NCBI RefSeq assembly: GCF_024139115.2
Contig: NC_085140.1
Coordinates: 320,109,259 to 320,173,258 of the forward strand
Length of the DNA: 64,000 nt
Direction: 5' to 3'
DNA from: Armigeres subalbatus
Taxonomy: Eukaryota; Arthropoda; Insecta; Diptera; Culicidae
Made by a program: the position numbers and the translations under genes. How positions within the stretch are numbered: the stretch's first letter is position 1; every line of letters starts with the position of its first letter. Shown here in pieces: positions 55,559 to 64,000 of this stretch. Below the pieces are notes generated by a model. It did no database searches. It had not been told where the DNA came from and was given only the letters and a program-made list of their open reading frames with translations.

Positions 55559-56705
55559 CTTAGTATAATATCAATGAAGTCTAAGGATCTGTCTCATTTG
55601 GATAATTAAACTGAAATTAAACTTTAAAGTGACATTTCAATAATTATCGAATAACCCTACTCGCAGAGCAAGATTACTATTGACAGATATCGAATCATTT
55701 TACATAGTTAATTCAAAAGTACTTATGCTTCTACTTTTTACATCGATGTCTTATTGGAATTGCTGGGTAGCACCAGCCATTATTATGACCGGGTGATTTT
55801 CTAATTTTCGAACTGGCACTTGTAAGTTTAATTTTCCAAATGAGACAGACCCTAAGTGGAGAAAAAATCGCAATATAGGGAGAAATCTCCCAGTGCCGGA
55901 CACATAAGCCGTCTAACAAAAAAACTCGCTAATTATCCGGATTATGTCTACTTGTATACCATATACGCAAAATATGATTATTGATGATTCATACAAACTA
56001 TGTTTGATCATTCGAACACGTTTTTAGACTACTTATTTTGATAATAAATTTTGGTGAAAAATTTCACGGTTCAGAAATGTGTCTTCGAATACCTGACACT
56101 ATTGCATCATGTTCAAATATGACCAAGTTCCTTTTACATGAGACATCATTTAGAATAGTTACATTTTTCACTTGCTTTAAGTTGTGGATATTAAAATGTG
56201 TTAGTAGAGCTTATTTGACTCTCCAGCTAAATTTCTTACATCCTACGCACCTTTTTCAATGACATCTTTAATTATGGTCCCTGCTTATTTCTGTGGCTTT
56301 CTGATACCTTAGCAAAAAGAAACAATTGAAGCAAGTTTAACAAAACGGGTGTAAATAATGGTTATTTGATCACATGAAAAATCTCACTGTACGGACCCGG
56401 GGGACAGCTCCCGGAAACAGAAATTGATTTTGCATCGTAACAAATTATGATCGCTATTTAAAATATGACTTATATTGATCATCTCGACATAATTAGAATG
56501 ATTTAGATTGATTTTAATATTGTTGAAGCAAACCTTCTATAGTTAGGCGAAACTAAGAAATTTTTGGCATTTTTGTTCAGTTTCAAATTTTGCCCAAAGT
56601 TTACAACATGAGGATCTGATATTTCATGCAGGTGAAGGACTTTTCAAAAGCTTTCTTTTGTATTGCATAAGATGGTGTAGGGACCTCTGCAAGTTTCGTT
56701 TTGAG

Positions 56706-59700
56706 AAGTGACCTTGTCGGCTGGTCTAATCCTAGGTGTGTATTAAGAGTCCACATCGATTGATCCTCCGGACGGACTTCCATCTGCAGATATGCCTGTG
56801 CAAGATGTAATTTGGTAAACTTTTCTCCACCCGCCATATTGGAGAACATTTCGGTTACTGTTGGTAAAGGGTGTTCGTTCACTTATTCACTGTAAGTTTG
56901 TAGTCACCACATAGGCGAACTTTGTTGGAGGATTTAATCACCGGAACGACAGGCGTTGCCCACTCACTACGGTTAACCTTTACCAAAACACCTGACTCAA
57001 CCAAACTGTTGATTTCCTGTTCTACAATGTCTCGAATAGAAAAGGGAAGAGTACAGTCGCATTTGATTCGATTGACCTTTAACCACAACCTCCGTTTCAA
57101 TTTCACCGAAAGCAGCGATCTTATTACCACAATAACTACGTAGTCGAATGTCAGTTTGCTTTAACGGTAAGTCCTTCAAGTACTTGATTCTGTCAGCATT
57201 ACTTATTAGAGACACTGGCGATTCACTGTCTACCTCAAATTTTATCAGTGAACCTCCTACTCTTACACTCAAAAAGATTTTTGACAAATCATCATAATCA
57301 TTTTCTAGCTTACAAATTTCAACAATTTGAATTGCATCATCATTTGAATACTCGGACTCCGAGTTAATGGTATCCTCAACAAGATTCATGAAATGCTTCT
57401 TAGGTCTACTCTTTGTTGCGTAACCGTCACCAGAAAATTGCTTGCGTTCGGCGCTGGCGCTGAGACACACTTGCTTTAAATGACCTTTCTTGTGGCAAAG
57501 GCCACAGATCTTGTTAATGTGCTCGCACTTATTCGCATAGTGTGCCTCACTACCGCATCGGAAACATACATTTCTTTTAGTAGGGTTAGTTACCTTATTA
57601 TTAGTGGATGTCATCGATCCCCGTCTCGGTTGAGACCTTTTCCTGCCCGTCAAGTTCACGTCGTGCATCTGCCTATTCAGTGCATCCGCCCCCTCACCTG
57701 ACGCTTCCATAGCGAGTGCAATTTGCTTCGCTTTGTCGAACGTTATTTTCTTCTCCTCTATCAAGCGTGTCCGAGTACGATCACTCCTCAAACCAAACAC
57801 CAGTTGGTTTCTTAATCCTTTGGACAGATAGTCACCAAAGTCTTGCTTCCCGTTGCAGGGCCGTAATGTATTCGGTTATGGACTCACCTTCCCGCTGCAT
57901 ACGTTGCCGGAACTTCCAAAGTTCCACCATTTCCAATGGAGCCGGATCGAAATATTCTTCCAGTGCCTTCACGATATCCGCATACGTTTTGTTCTCAGGT
58001 TCGGCTGGTGACAAGTTATCACTAGGGTGGTCGGTATTGGCCATTTTTGTCAAATACCGGTTTTCGGTATTTGATGGAGTCAATACCGGTAATACCGGTA
58101 GAATACCGGTTTTGTTGAAAATTTCAGGTAGTAAAAGAAAAACTTTTGATTTGGGCTTCTGGATGAAAAACAATATTTGTTGACAAACTTCAAATGCTAA
58201 AATCATTGCTTGTTGAGCTGGGCAAAGCGAAACTTAAGTAGACATTACATACTGAGCGACTCATCTCCCAATCCGTATTGGATTTTGTTAGCAATGTTGC
58301 CAACTACTGATAATGCCCTCTATGGTTCAACCGAAGTAGGATGTATGGTTCCAAGACCTTCGAAAATCAGTGTTAAATACTTGCCCGTAATCCCTTCCAA
58401 TTCATAATAGGAGAATTCCTTACGGATTGTATGCAAGGATCCCGGGGTCGACGTATCTGCCACCAGCAACGCAAGTGTTCTTCACAAGTTGTTCTAAAAC
58501 CAGACAAATATTCATAGAAGCATCTTCTTCGTACCGATCGTCAGGTATGATCGTTGTCTCAGTTTCAACGATCGCATCAGGAATGATTAGACGCTTCAAG
58601 ATCCCATAAGCATAATCAAAGTAGCTCAGGATGCCTTGAAGAAAATGCAAAAATCGTTGTGATTAATTGCTTTTCGGCCGAATTATTCAAAAAAGCAAAA
58701 AGATCGGCGTATTTGGATCGTCTCTCTTGGATTCATTCTACAAAAGCATCGAAATAGTGGCGGAAATATCTGTTACTTGATTTGATAATAGTTCCAACGT
58801 AAATTGGAACGCCACGTCGGCTTCATATAGAGTGAAAAACTCACAGAGCAGTAGTTGTATTGCGGATCTTTTCAAAATTTTCCGTTTCACGGATTCCGTA
58901 AAGTTCTTCCGCAGCTGTCAAAGTTCTACCGCAAGCCTGAAAATCTTCAATACACTGAAACAAAAATCAGATATTTGGCGTTGTCATCGTAGAATGCCAT
59001 GCCAAGCAGCAGAGAAAAAGTATGAAGTGACAGCTGCGCAAGTTTAAAAATTGAAACGGGAAGCGGAAAGTTTCTCTGGAACAGCAATACAACAGCTTGA
59101 ACATGTTCGAGGGCTTGAAGTATTTCAGCGTGCCTTGGCGTCAGCCACTAATTAAAATGCTTTTCCGAATTCAGGACGTTTTTCATAGGTAATCTACGGA
59201 AAAGAACTACTACGTCTCGTACCGTTTTCAAAATTTCATACATTGCGAGAAAATTCTGGACGACATCAACAATGCTGAATTGAAATGAATGAAATGAGTT
59301 TGAAATGAATGAAATGTTCAATGAAAATTGAACAAAAAGTCAGATTTTTTATACTGACAGCAAAACTTTCAATACCGAAAATACCGGTATTTTCCGTCTC
59401 TAATACCGGTATTTTCGGTACCCAAAATTGGCCGGTAATACCGGTATTACCGGTTTCGGTACTACCGGTTAGACCACCCTAGTTATCACAGAGTACGTCG
59501 TATGTTTCCGCTCCCATGTAGTGGAGCAACATGTTTTTCTTCTTGTTATCGGGTATTCCAAAGATCTCCCAAGCGCCTTCCAGTCTTTTAACCCAGCGCG
59601 ACCAATTTGTTTTGCTTCTGTCAAAAGGTTTGAATGCGAAAGTGGGCGGGCATGCTGGTATTTGGGTTGCTACACCGGAGGTTTTTCCTTGGTCCGGCAT
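56706..59700 (-). pseudogene. Ty3/gypsy gag-pol relic, 3' truncated
   Basis: Gag starts at an ATG (59,700-59,698; MPDQGKTSGV) and continues beyond a hAT insertion with EYFDPAPLEM and FRQRMQREGESITEYI. Two CCHC knuckles follow: CFRCGSEAHYANKC (57,526-57,567) and CGLCHKKGHLKQVC (57,467-57,508). The protease active site reads DSES instead of DSG (about 57,213-57,230). RT shows SEWATPVVPVIKS, a TAA stop near 56,881, then HPLPTVTEMF and KLHLAQAYLQ, where the first catalytic Asp is replaced by His. A frameshift lies near 57,100. The element ends abruptly at 56,706; LTRs were not identified. Confidence 0.85.
58015..59489. mobile_element. hAT element, 1,459 bp, perfect 8-bp TSD
   Basis: The element 58,023-59,481 has ends TAGGGTGGTC (left) and the complement TAGGGTGGTCTAACCGGTA (right), flanked by perfect GTTATCAC (58,015-58,022 and 59,482-59,489). 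Both subterminal regions contain arrays of ACCGGT/ATACCGG palindromes (58,065-58,115 and 59,375-59,470), likely transposase-binding repeats. The interior has no intact transposase; short minus frames such as PDDRYEEDASMNICLVLEQL could be remnants. It sits inside gag. Confidence 0.95.
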
Positions 59701-59762
59701 TGTTGATAACAGAAGAATGGTTGAAAATCCGAAGAAAATATGCACACATAACCTTATGCAGC

Positions 59763-60563
59763 ACCGCCGTCGACGTTATTTTTTTTTTAATATTATTTCA
59801 GACTAAGGCCGAAGTGGCCTGTGCGGTATGTAAGAGTCTTCTCCATTCGGCTCGGTCCATGGCAACACGTCGCCAGCCACGCAGTCTACGGAGGGTCCGC
59901 AAGTCATCTTCCACCTGATCAATCCACCTTGCCCGCTGCGCACCTCGCCTTCTTGTGCCCGTCGGATCGTTGTCGAGAACCATTTTCACCGGGTTATTGT
60001 CCGACATTCTGGCTACGTGCCCGGCCCACCGCAGTCGTCCGATTTTCGCGGTGTGAACGATGGATGGTTCTCCCAACAGCTGATGCAACTCGTGGTTCAT
60101 TCGCCTCCTCCATGTACCGTCCGCCATCTGCACCCCACCATAGATGGTACGCAGCACTTTCCTTTCGAAAACTCCGAGTGCGCGTTGATCCTCCACGAGA
60201 ATCGTCCAGGTCTCTCGTGTCCGTAGAGGACTACCGGTCTAATGAGCGTTTTGTAGATGGTCAGTTTGGTACGGCGGCGTACTCTATTCGATCGAAGCGT
60301 CTTGCGGAGTCCAAAGTATGCACGATTTCCAGCCACTATACGCCTCCGAATTTCTCTGCTGGTATCATTTTCGGCAGTCACCAGTGAGCCCAAGTACACA
60401 AATTCTTCTACCACCTCGATTTCATCACCACCGATGCCAACTCGCGGTGGGTGGCTCACATTGTCTTCTCTTGAACCTCTTCCTATCATGTACTTCGTCT
60501 TCGACGTGTTGATGACTAGTCCGATCCGCTTGGCTTCCCTCTTCAGTCTACCGCCGTCGACGT
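59763..60563 (-). mobile_element. 5'-truncated LINE (RTE-like), perfect 14-bp TSD
   Basis: The insert 59,777-60,549 is flanked by ACCGCCGTCGACGT (59,763-59,776 and 60,550-60,563). On the minus strand it encodes the C-terminal part of an RTE-like RT: VEEFVYLGSLVTAEND, YGLR-type block, TLIRPVVLYGHE, a frameshift near 60,190, then FERKVLRTIYGGVQ and GHVARMSDNNPVKMVL, with stop near 59,798 and tail TAATATTAAAAAAAAATAA. It differs clearly from the 12,067 element, so it is a separate family with an A-rich tail. Confidence 0.93.
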
Positions 60564-60785
60564 CCCGACCAGAAATGCAGTGTAGATGTGTGCGTTTCGC
60601 GCAGTCTTCCAGCTTTTCCCCTTTGCAGAACGCTACACAGACACTTTACGAATGCGCCGAACAATGCGCGGAATTCGCAATCCACTCGTCGTCGTGGAAG
60701 AAAAAAATGATCGCGTCTGCCCGGTGTAAAGCGAATGAAGGAGATAATGCCTTCTGTGAATAAACTAGTCTATCCGGTATAAGGG
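60564..60785. other. continuation of the LINE target sequence, plus CCCGGTGTAA repeat unit
   Basis: 60,564-60,700 is the right flank of the LINE and would continue the sequence upstream of gag. 60,705-60,785 is a copy of one unit from 47,680-47,765 (GATCGCGTCTGCCCGGTGTA, GGAGATAATGCCTTCTGTGA). Confidence 0.55.
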
Positions 60786-60905
60786 CCGATGCCCACGTAG
60801 CGTTTTTTCAACGCTGCGTGCACGTGGCGTTGAAAAAACGCAGGTGTGCATCGGTGCAGCGACGCTGCGTTACCGCTTTTTCCCGATGCACACATGCGTC
60901 CTTTT
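60784..60905 (+). mobile_element. Harbinger-like left end with hairpin
   Basis: TAAGGGCCGATGCCCACGTA matches the terminus at 24,308 and is preceded by TATAA, consistent with a TAA/TTA target. GCGTTTTTTCAACGC (60,800-60,814) pairs exactly with 60,827-60,841. No right end was found nearby. Confidence 0.65.
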
Positions 60906-61084
60906 AAGGTCTGAGGGAAGCTCTCTCGCGGTAGAGCGCTATTTTCGTACTAAAATGTCTATAACTCGAAATTGGGAACGAATTTCGCTTATCCCAACTG
61001 ACAATCTCTTTGAAATTTATCAAGGAATGTTCCTACAAAATTTCATGGACCTACTATTTCCCAAATTTGAATTAACCTTAGTAA

Positions 61085-61290
61085 GATGTTGGGGTCAATA
61101 TGACCCAAAACGAAACTTCAAAGTAGAATAACTTTTTACCTGATAATCCGATCGTTCTGAAATTTCTTGACTTTTAATATTTTGTGGAAATGAAGCATCT
61201 GACATGAAAAAGTATTATAAGGTGCAACAGGAACGACCCACAAAAAAGTTACGAATAAGATGTTAGGGTCATATTGACCCAGAAATGTAA
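61085..61290. repeat. GGGTCAATATGACCC inverted pair
   Basis: GGGGTCAATATGACCCA near 61,091 and GGGTCATATTGACCCA near 61,264 are complementary copies of a near-palindrome 175 bp apart. Possibly the ends of a small element; no target duplication seen. Confidence 0.5.
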
Positions 61291-61499
61291 ATGCTTATAA
61301 AACAGTCAAATTATAACCTGAATTACAAAGTTTATATACCGTTCTAAAGATAAACTCATCAATTTTGTGGCTATGTGGTGATATGCTGGTTCTGGAGACA
61401 ATGGCCACCGGGAAACGACTTCCACGGGGACCTTGTCGGTCATATAAGGGGAGCATAAAAATCGCTCCATATATGCCATTCGATCGCTAATTCTTCATA

Positions 61500-63660
61500 T
61501 ATTTTCTTAAAACGGTAATGTATGGTCCATGAGAGGGCTTCCGACGAAAGTGGCCACTCCTGGTACATGCAAGGTGCCCCCGGGGAACCCGCAGGAGGGG
61601 ACATTTCCTTTTTAGCACCAAAATATACCGTGCGGCGGCTCTATCGTCATGATTTTCCACAAAATAGATGATAATGTCCTTGAAATCGATAAAAGACCAC
61701 ATTGGCCACTCCTGGTACATGCAAGGTGCCCCCGGGGAACCCGCAGGAGGGGACATTTCCGTTTTAGCACCAAAATATGCCGTGCGGCGGCTCTTTTGTC
61801 ATGATTTTCCACCAAACAGATGGTTATGCGCTTGAAATCGATAAATGACCACATTGGCCACTCCTGGTGCATGCGAGGCGCGCCGGGGAACCCGCAGGAG
61901 GGGACATTTCCGTTTTAGCATCAAAATATGCCGTGCGGCGGCTCTTTTGCCATGATTTTCCACCAATCAGATGGTTATGCGCTTGAAATCGATAAGTGAC
62001 CACATTGGCCACTCCTGGTACATGCAAGGTGCCCCCGGGGAATCCGCAGGAGGGGACATTTCCGTTGTAGCACCAAAATATACCGTGCGGCGGCTCTGTC
62101 GTCATGATTCTCCACCAAATAGATGATAATGCGCTTGAAATCGATAAAATACCACATTGGGCACTCCTGGTACATGCAAGGTGCCCCCGGGGAACCCGCA
62201 GGAGGGGACATTTCCGTTTTAGCACCAAAATATGCCGTGCGGCGGCTCTTTTGTCATGATTTTCCACCAAACAGATGGTTATGCGCTTGAAATCGATAAA
62301 TGACCACATTGGCCACTCCTGGTGCATGCAAGGCGCGCCGGGGAACCCGCAGGAGGGGACATTTCCGTTTTAGCATCAAAATATGCCGTGCGGCGGCTCT
62401 TTTGTCATGATTTTCCAACAAAAAGATGGTTATGCGCTTGAAATCGATAAATGACCACATTGGCCACTCCTGGTACATGCAAGGTGCCCCCGGGGAACCC
62501 GCAGGAGGGGACATTCCCGTTTTAGCACCAAATATACCGTGCGGTAGCTCTGTCGTCATGATTTTCCACAAAATAGATGATAATGCGCTTGAAATCGATG
62601 AAAGACCACATTGACCACTCCTGGTACATACAAGGTGCCCCCGTGGAACCCGCAGGAGGGGACATTTCCGTTTTAGCACCAAAATATGCCGTGCGGCGGC
62701 TCTTTTGTCATGATGCTCCACAAAATATATGATATTGCGCTTGAAATCGATAAAAGACCACATTGGCCACTCCTGGTACATGCAAGGTGCCCCCGGGGAA
62801 CCCGCAGGAGGGGACATTTCCGTTTTAGCACCAAATATGCCGTGCGGCGGCTCTTTTGTCATGATTTTCCACCAAAAAGATGGTTATGCGCTTGAAATCG
62901 ATAAATGACCACATTGGCCACTTCTGGTACAAGCAAGGTGCCTCCGGGTATTCCGTATGAGAGGACATTTCCGTTTTAGCACCAAAATATGCCGTACGGC
63001 GTCTCTTTCGTCATGATTTTCCACAAAATAGATGATTATGCGCTTGAAATCGATAAGTGACCACATTGGCAACGCCTGGAACCTATGAGGGGGCCCCAGG
63101 GAACCCTTAGAAGGGGACATTTCCATTTTTACACCAATATAAGCCGTGCGGCGGCTCTTTTGATGTTTTCCCATCGAACAGATGGACGTGCGCTCGAAAT
63201 CGATAAGTGACCACATTGGCTACATTTGAAACCTATGAGGCTCCCTCGGAGAACACGTAGAAGATGGCATTTCCATTTTTACACCAACATATGTCATGCG
63301 GCGGCTTTTTCGTCGTGATTTTCCTCCAAATAGGTGCCCTTGAAATCGATTATTGACATATTGTCCACCCTTAGAACCTATGAGGTGCCCCCGGGAGCCC
63401 GTAGAAGAGTACATTTCCATTTTAACACCAAAATATGCCGTGCGGTGGCTCTTTCTTTGTTATTTTCTACCAAACAGATGGTCATGTGCTTGGAGTTGAT
63501 TAGTGATATTGTTTACTCTTGGAACCTTTGAGATGCCCTGCGAACCCGTAGGAGAGGACATTTTCATGGTTATATCAAATGTACTGTGCCGCTTGCGGCA
63601 GCTCTATCTACGTCTAACATTGTCTACCCTGGCCACAAGTCTTCAAAAAGTTGGTTATGC
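61500..63660 (+). repeat. tandem satellite, ~152-bp monomer, ~14 copies
   Basis: Counting from TGGCCACTCC-type words, monomers occur at 61551, 61703, 61855, 62006, 62158, 62310, 62461, 62612, 62764, 62915, 63067, 63217, 63362 and 63510, spaced 150-152 bp and shorter at the diverged right edge. Core words are GGAACCCGCAGGAGGGGACA and GCCGTGCGGCGGCTCTTTTG. Variants recur every third unit. Long minus frames exist because three monomers (about 456 bp) are a multiple of 3 and the monomer is stop-poor. Confidence 0.96.
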
Positions 63661-63679
63661 GCTTGAAATTGTTCTTCAT

Positions 63680-63835
63680 TTGAAATTGAGTATACTGAGT
63701 CAAATTAAAAAATAGTTTCTGGGCTACTGTGATGATTCCTTCGAACAGCTCTCCAAGGATTTACTATTCCGCATCTCGATATTACCTTTAGTCGATGGTC
63801 CCTTCAATATCGACTCATAGAAGTTTGAGGTTTTC
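63680..63835. mobile_element. relic of the mariner-type MITE
   Basis: GGTCCCTTCAATATCGACTC followed by ATAGAAGTTTGAGG matches the right half of 39,131-39,327; the left half is decayed. Confidence 0.6.
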
Positions 63836-63898
63836 ACCGATCGCCGTGGACAATGATATGACCTATTTGATAGAAAAAAAAAACAAGATTAATCTCAC

Positions 63899-64000
63899 CT
63901 GTCATAAGACGAGTTTATACAATCCCATTGAATTCCACCAATTAATTGTATCTTGACAGATACGTATTTCGACCTCAAAAGTAAGGCCGTCTTCAGTGTC
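63899..64000 (-). mobile_element. very short retroposon, copy 3 (cut by window end)
   Basis: On the minus strand GACACTGAAGACGGCCTTAC, GGTCGAAATACGTATCTG, GATACAATTAATTGG and ACTCGTCTTATGACAGG. It matches copy 2 almost throughout. A run of A (63,874-63,883) lies just outside on +. Confidence 0.85.

Larger units (their letters stand above)
51085..56705 (+). repeat. large composite unit, copy 3
   Basis: It begins with AAAAGTGTCGTTAGTTTGTG directly after the end of copy 2 and continues through transposase and convergent ORF to the back part, where it is cut at GAAGTGACC by the gypsy relic. It lacks about 580 bp around the LINE fragment present in copy 1, but keeps about 385 bp (52,150-52,535) missing in copy 1. 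Confidence 0.85.

Noticed and set aside
59821..60763. 188- and 168-codon ORFs on +
   Set aside because: Shadows of the minus-strand LINE RT; the minus frames carry the recognisable motifs.
56706..60785. Envelope gene or complete LTR pair of the gypsy element
   Set aside because: I could not find direct long repeats or a tRNA primer-binding word on either side, and there is no envelope-like frame; only gag to partial RT remains.
61487..63216. Minus-strand ORFs up to 202 codons with Cys/His/Pro-rich repeats
   Set aside because: They follow the 152-bp satellite; all three frames are open because the monomer is stop-poor and the trimer keeps frame.

Overview
This is eukaryotic nuclear DNA from a mosquito-type genome, most like Aedes. 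The reasons are the AT-rich intergenic sequence, Feilai-like tRNA-derived SINE tails, RTE-like non-LTR retrotransposons annotated in culicines as endonuclease-reverse transcriptase, many short inverted-repeat elements (MITEs), and GGAAGTTCC, GTGAGAAGT and TTCGACC minisatellites. Assignment to Aedes is inference; no database search was possible. I see no complete, intact cellular gene, no functional tRNA or rRNA gene, and no prokaryotic feature.

Layout. 1-7,300: minisatellites, a 15-copy satellite of about 167 bp (1,922-4,430) behind a (TG)n tract, and foldback elements. 7,330-8,490: a GC-richer, low-repeat stretch with a well-formed start codon, 5' splice donor and downstream micro-exon signals; it is the best candidate for the 5' end of a host gene. 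9,136-15,754: a MITE, then a palindromic MITE split by a hAT-like element, which itself holds a foldback, a TA-flanked MITE and a nearly full-length but broken RTE-like LINE with a matching target duplication (four-level nesting). 15,757-24,300: an unidentified broken ORF, an RT relic with a mutated catalytic Asp, an element with long terminal inverted repeats, a SINE with clean target duplication and a MITE. 24,308-26,211: a PIF/Harbinger-like non-autonomous element.

26,772-56,705: the dominant structure is three head-to-tail copies of one large composite unit. The unit carries an IS630/Tc1-like transposase pseudogene on + and, convergent to it, an acidic, possibly Myb-like ORF on -. Older insertions (LINE RT fragment, Feilai, mariner-like MITE) are shared between copies and younger ones are private. 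Comparing the copies exposes empty sites and dates the insertions. The middle copy (42,425-51,078) differs from the others mainly by tiny deletions, which may point to assembly noise.

56,706-64,000: a minus-strand Ty3/gypsy gag-pol relic split by a 1,459-bp hAT element with a perfect 8-bp duplication, a 5'-truncated LINE with a perfect 14-bp duplication, a Harbinger-like end, a second satellite of about 152 bp (61,500-63,660), and the third copy of a very short retroposon that runs off the window.

The window therefore works as a layered archive of insertions rather than as a set of cooperating genes. The most noteworthy items are the tandem composite unit with two convergent ORFs, the short retroposon with two independently verified empty sites, the tRNA-like-containing TIR elements, and the trimeric higher-order structure seen in both satellites.
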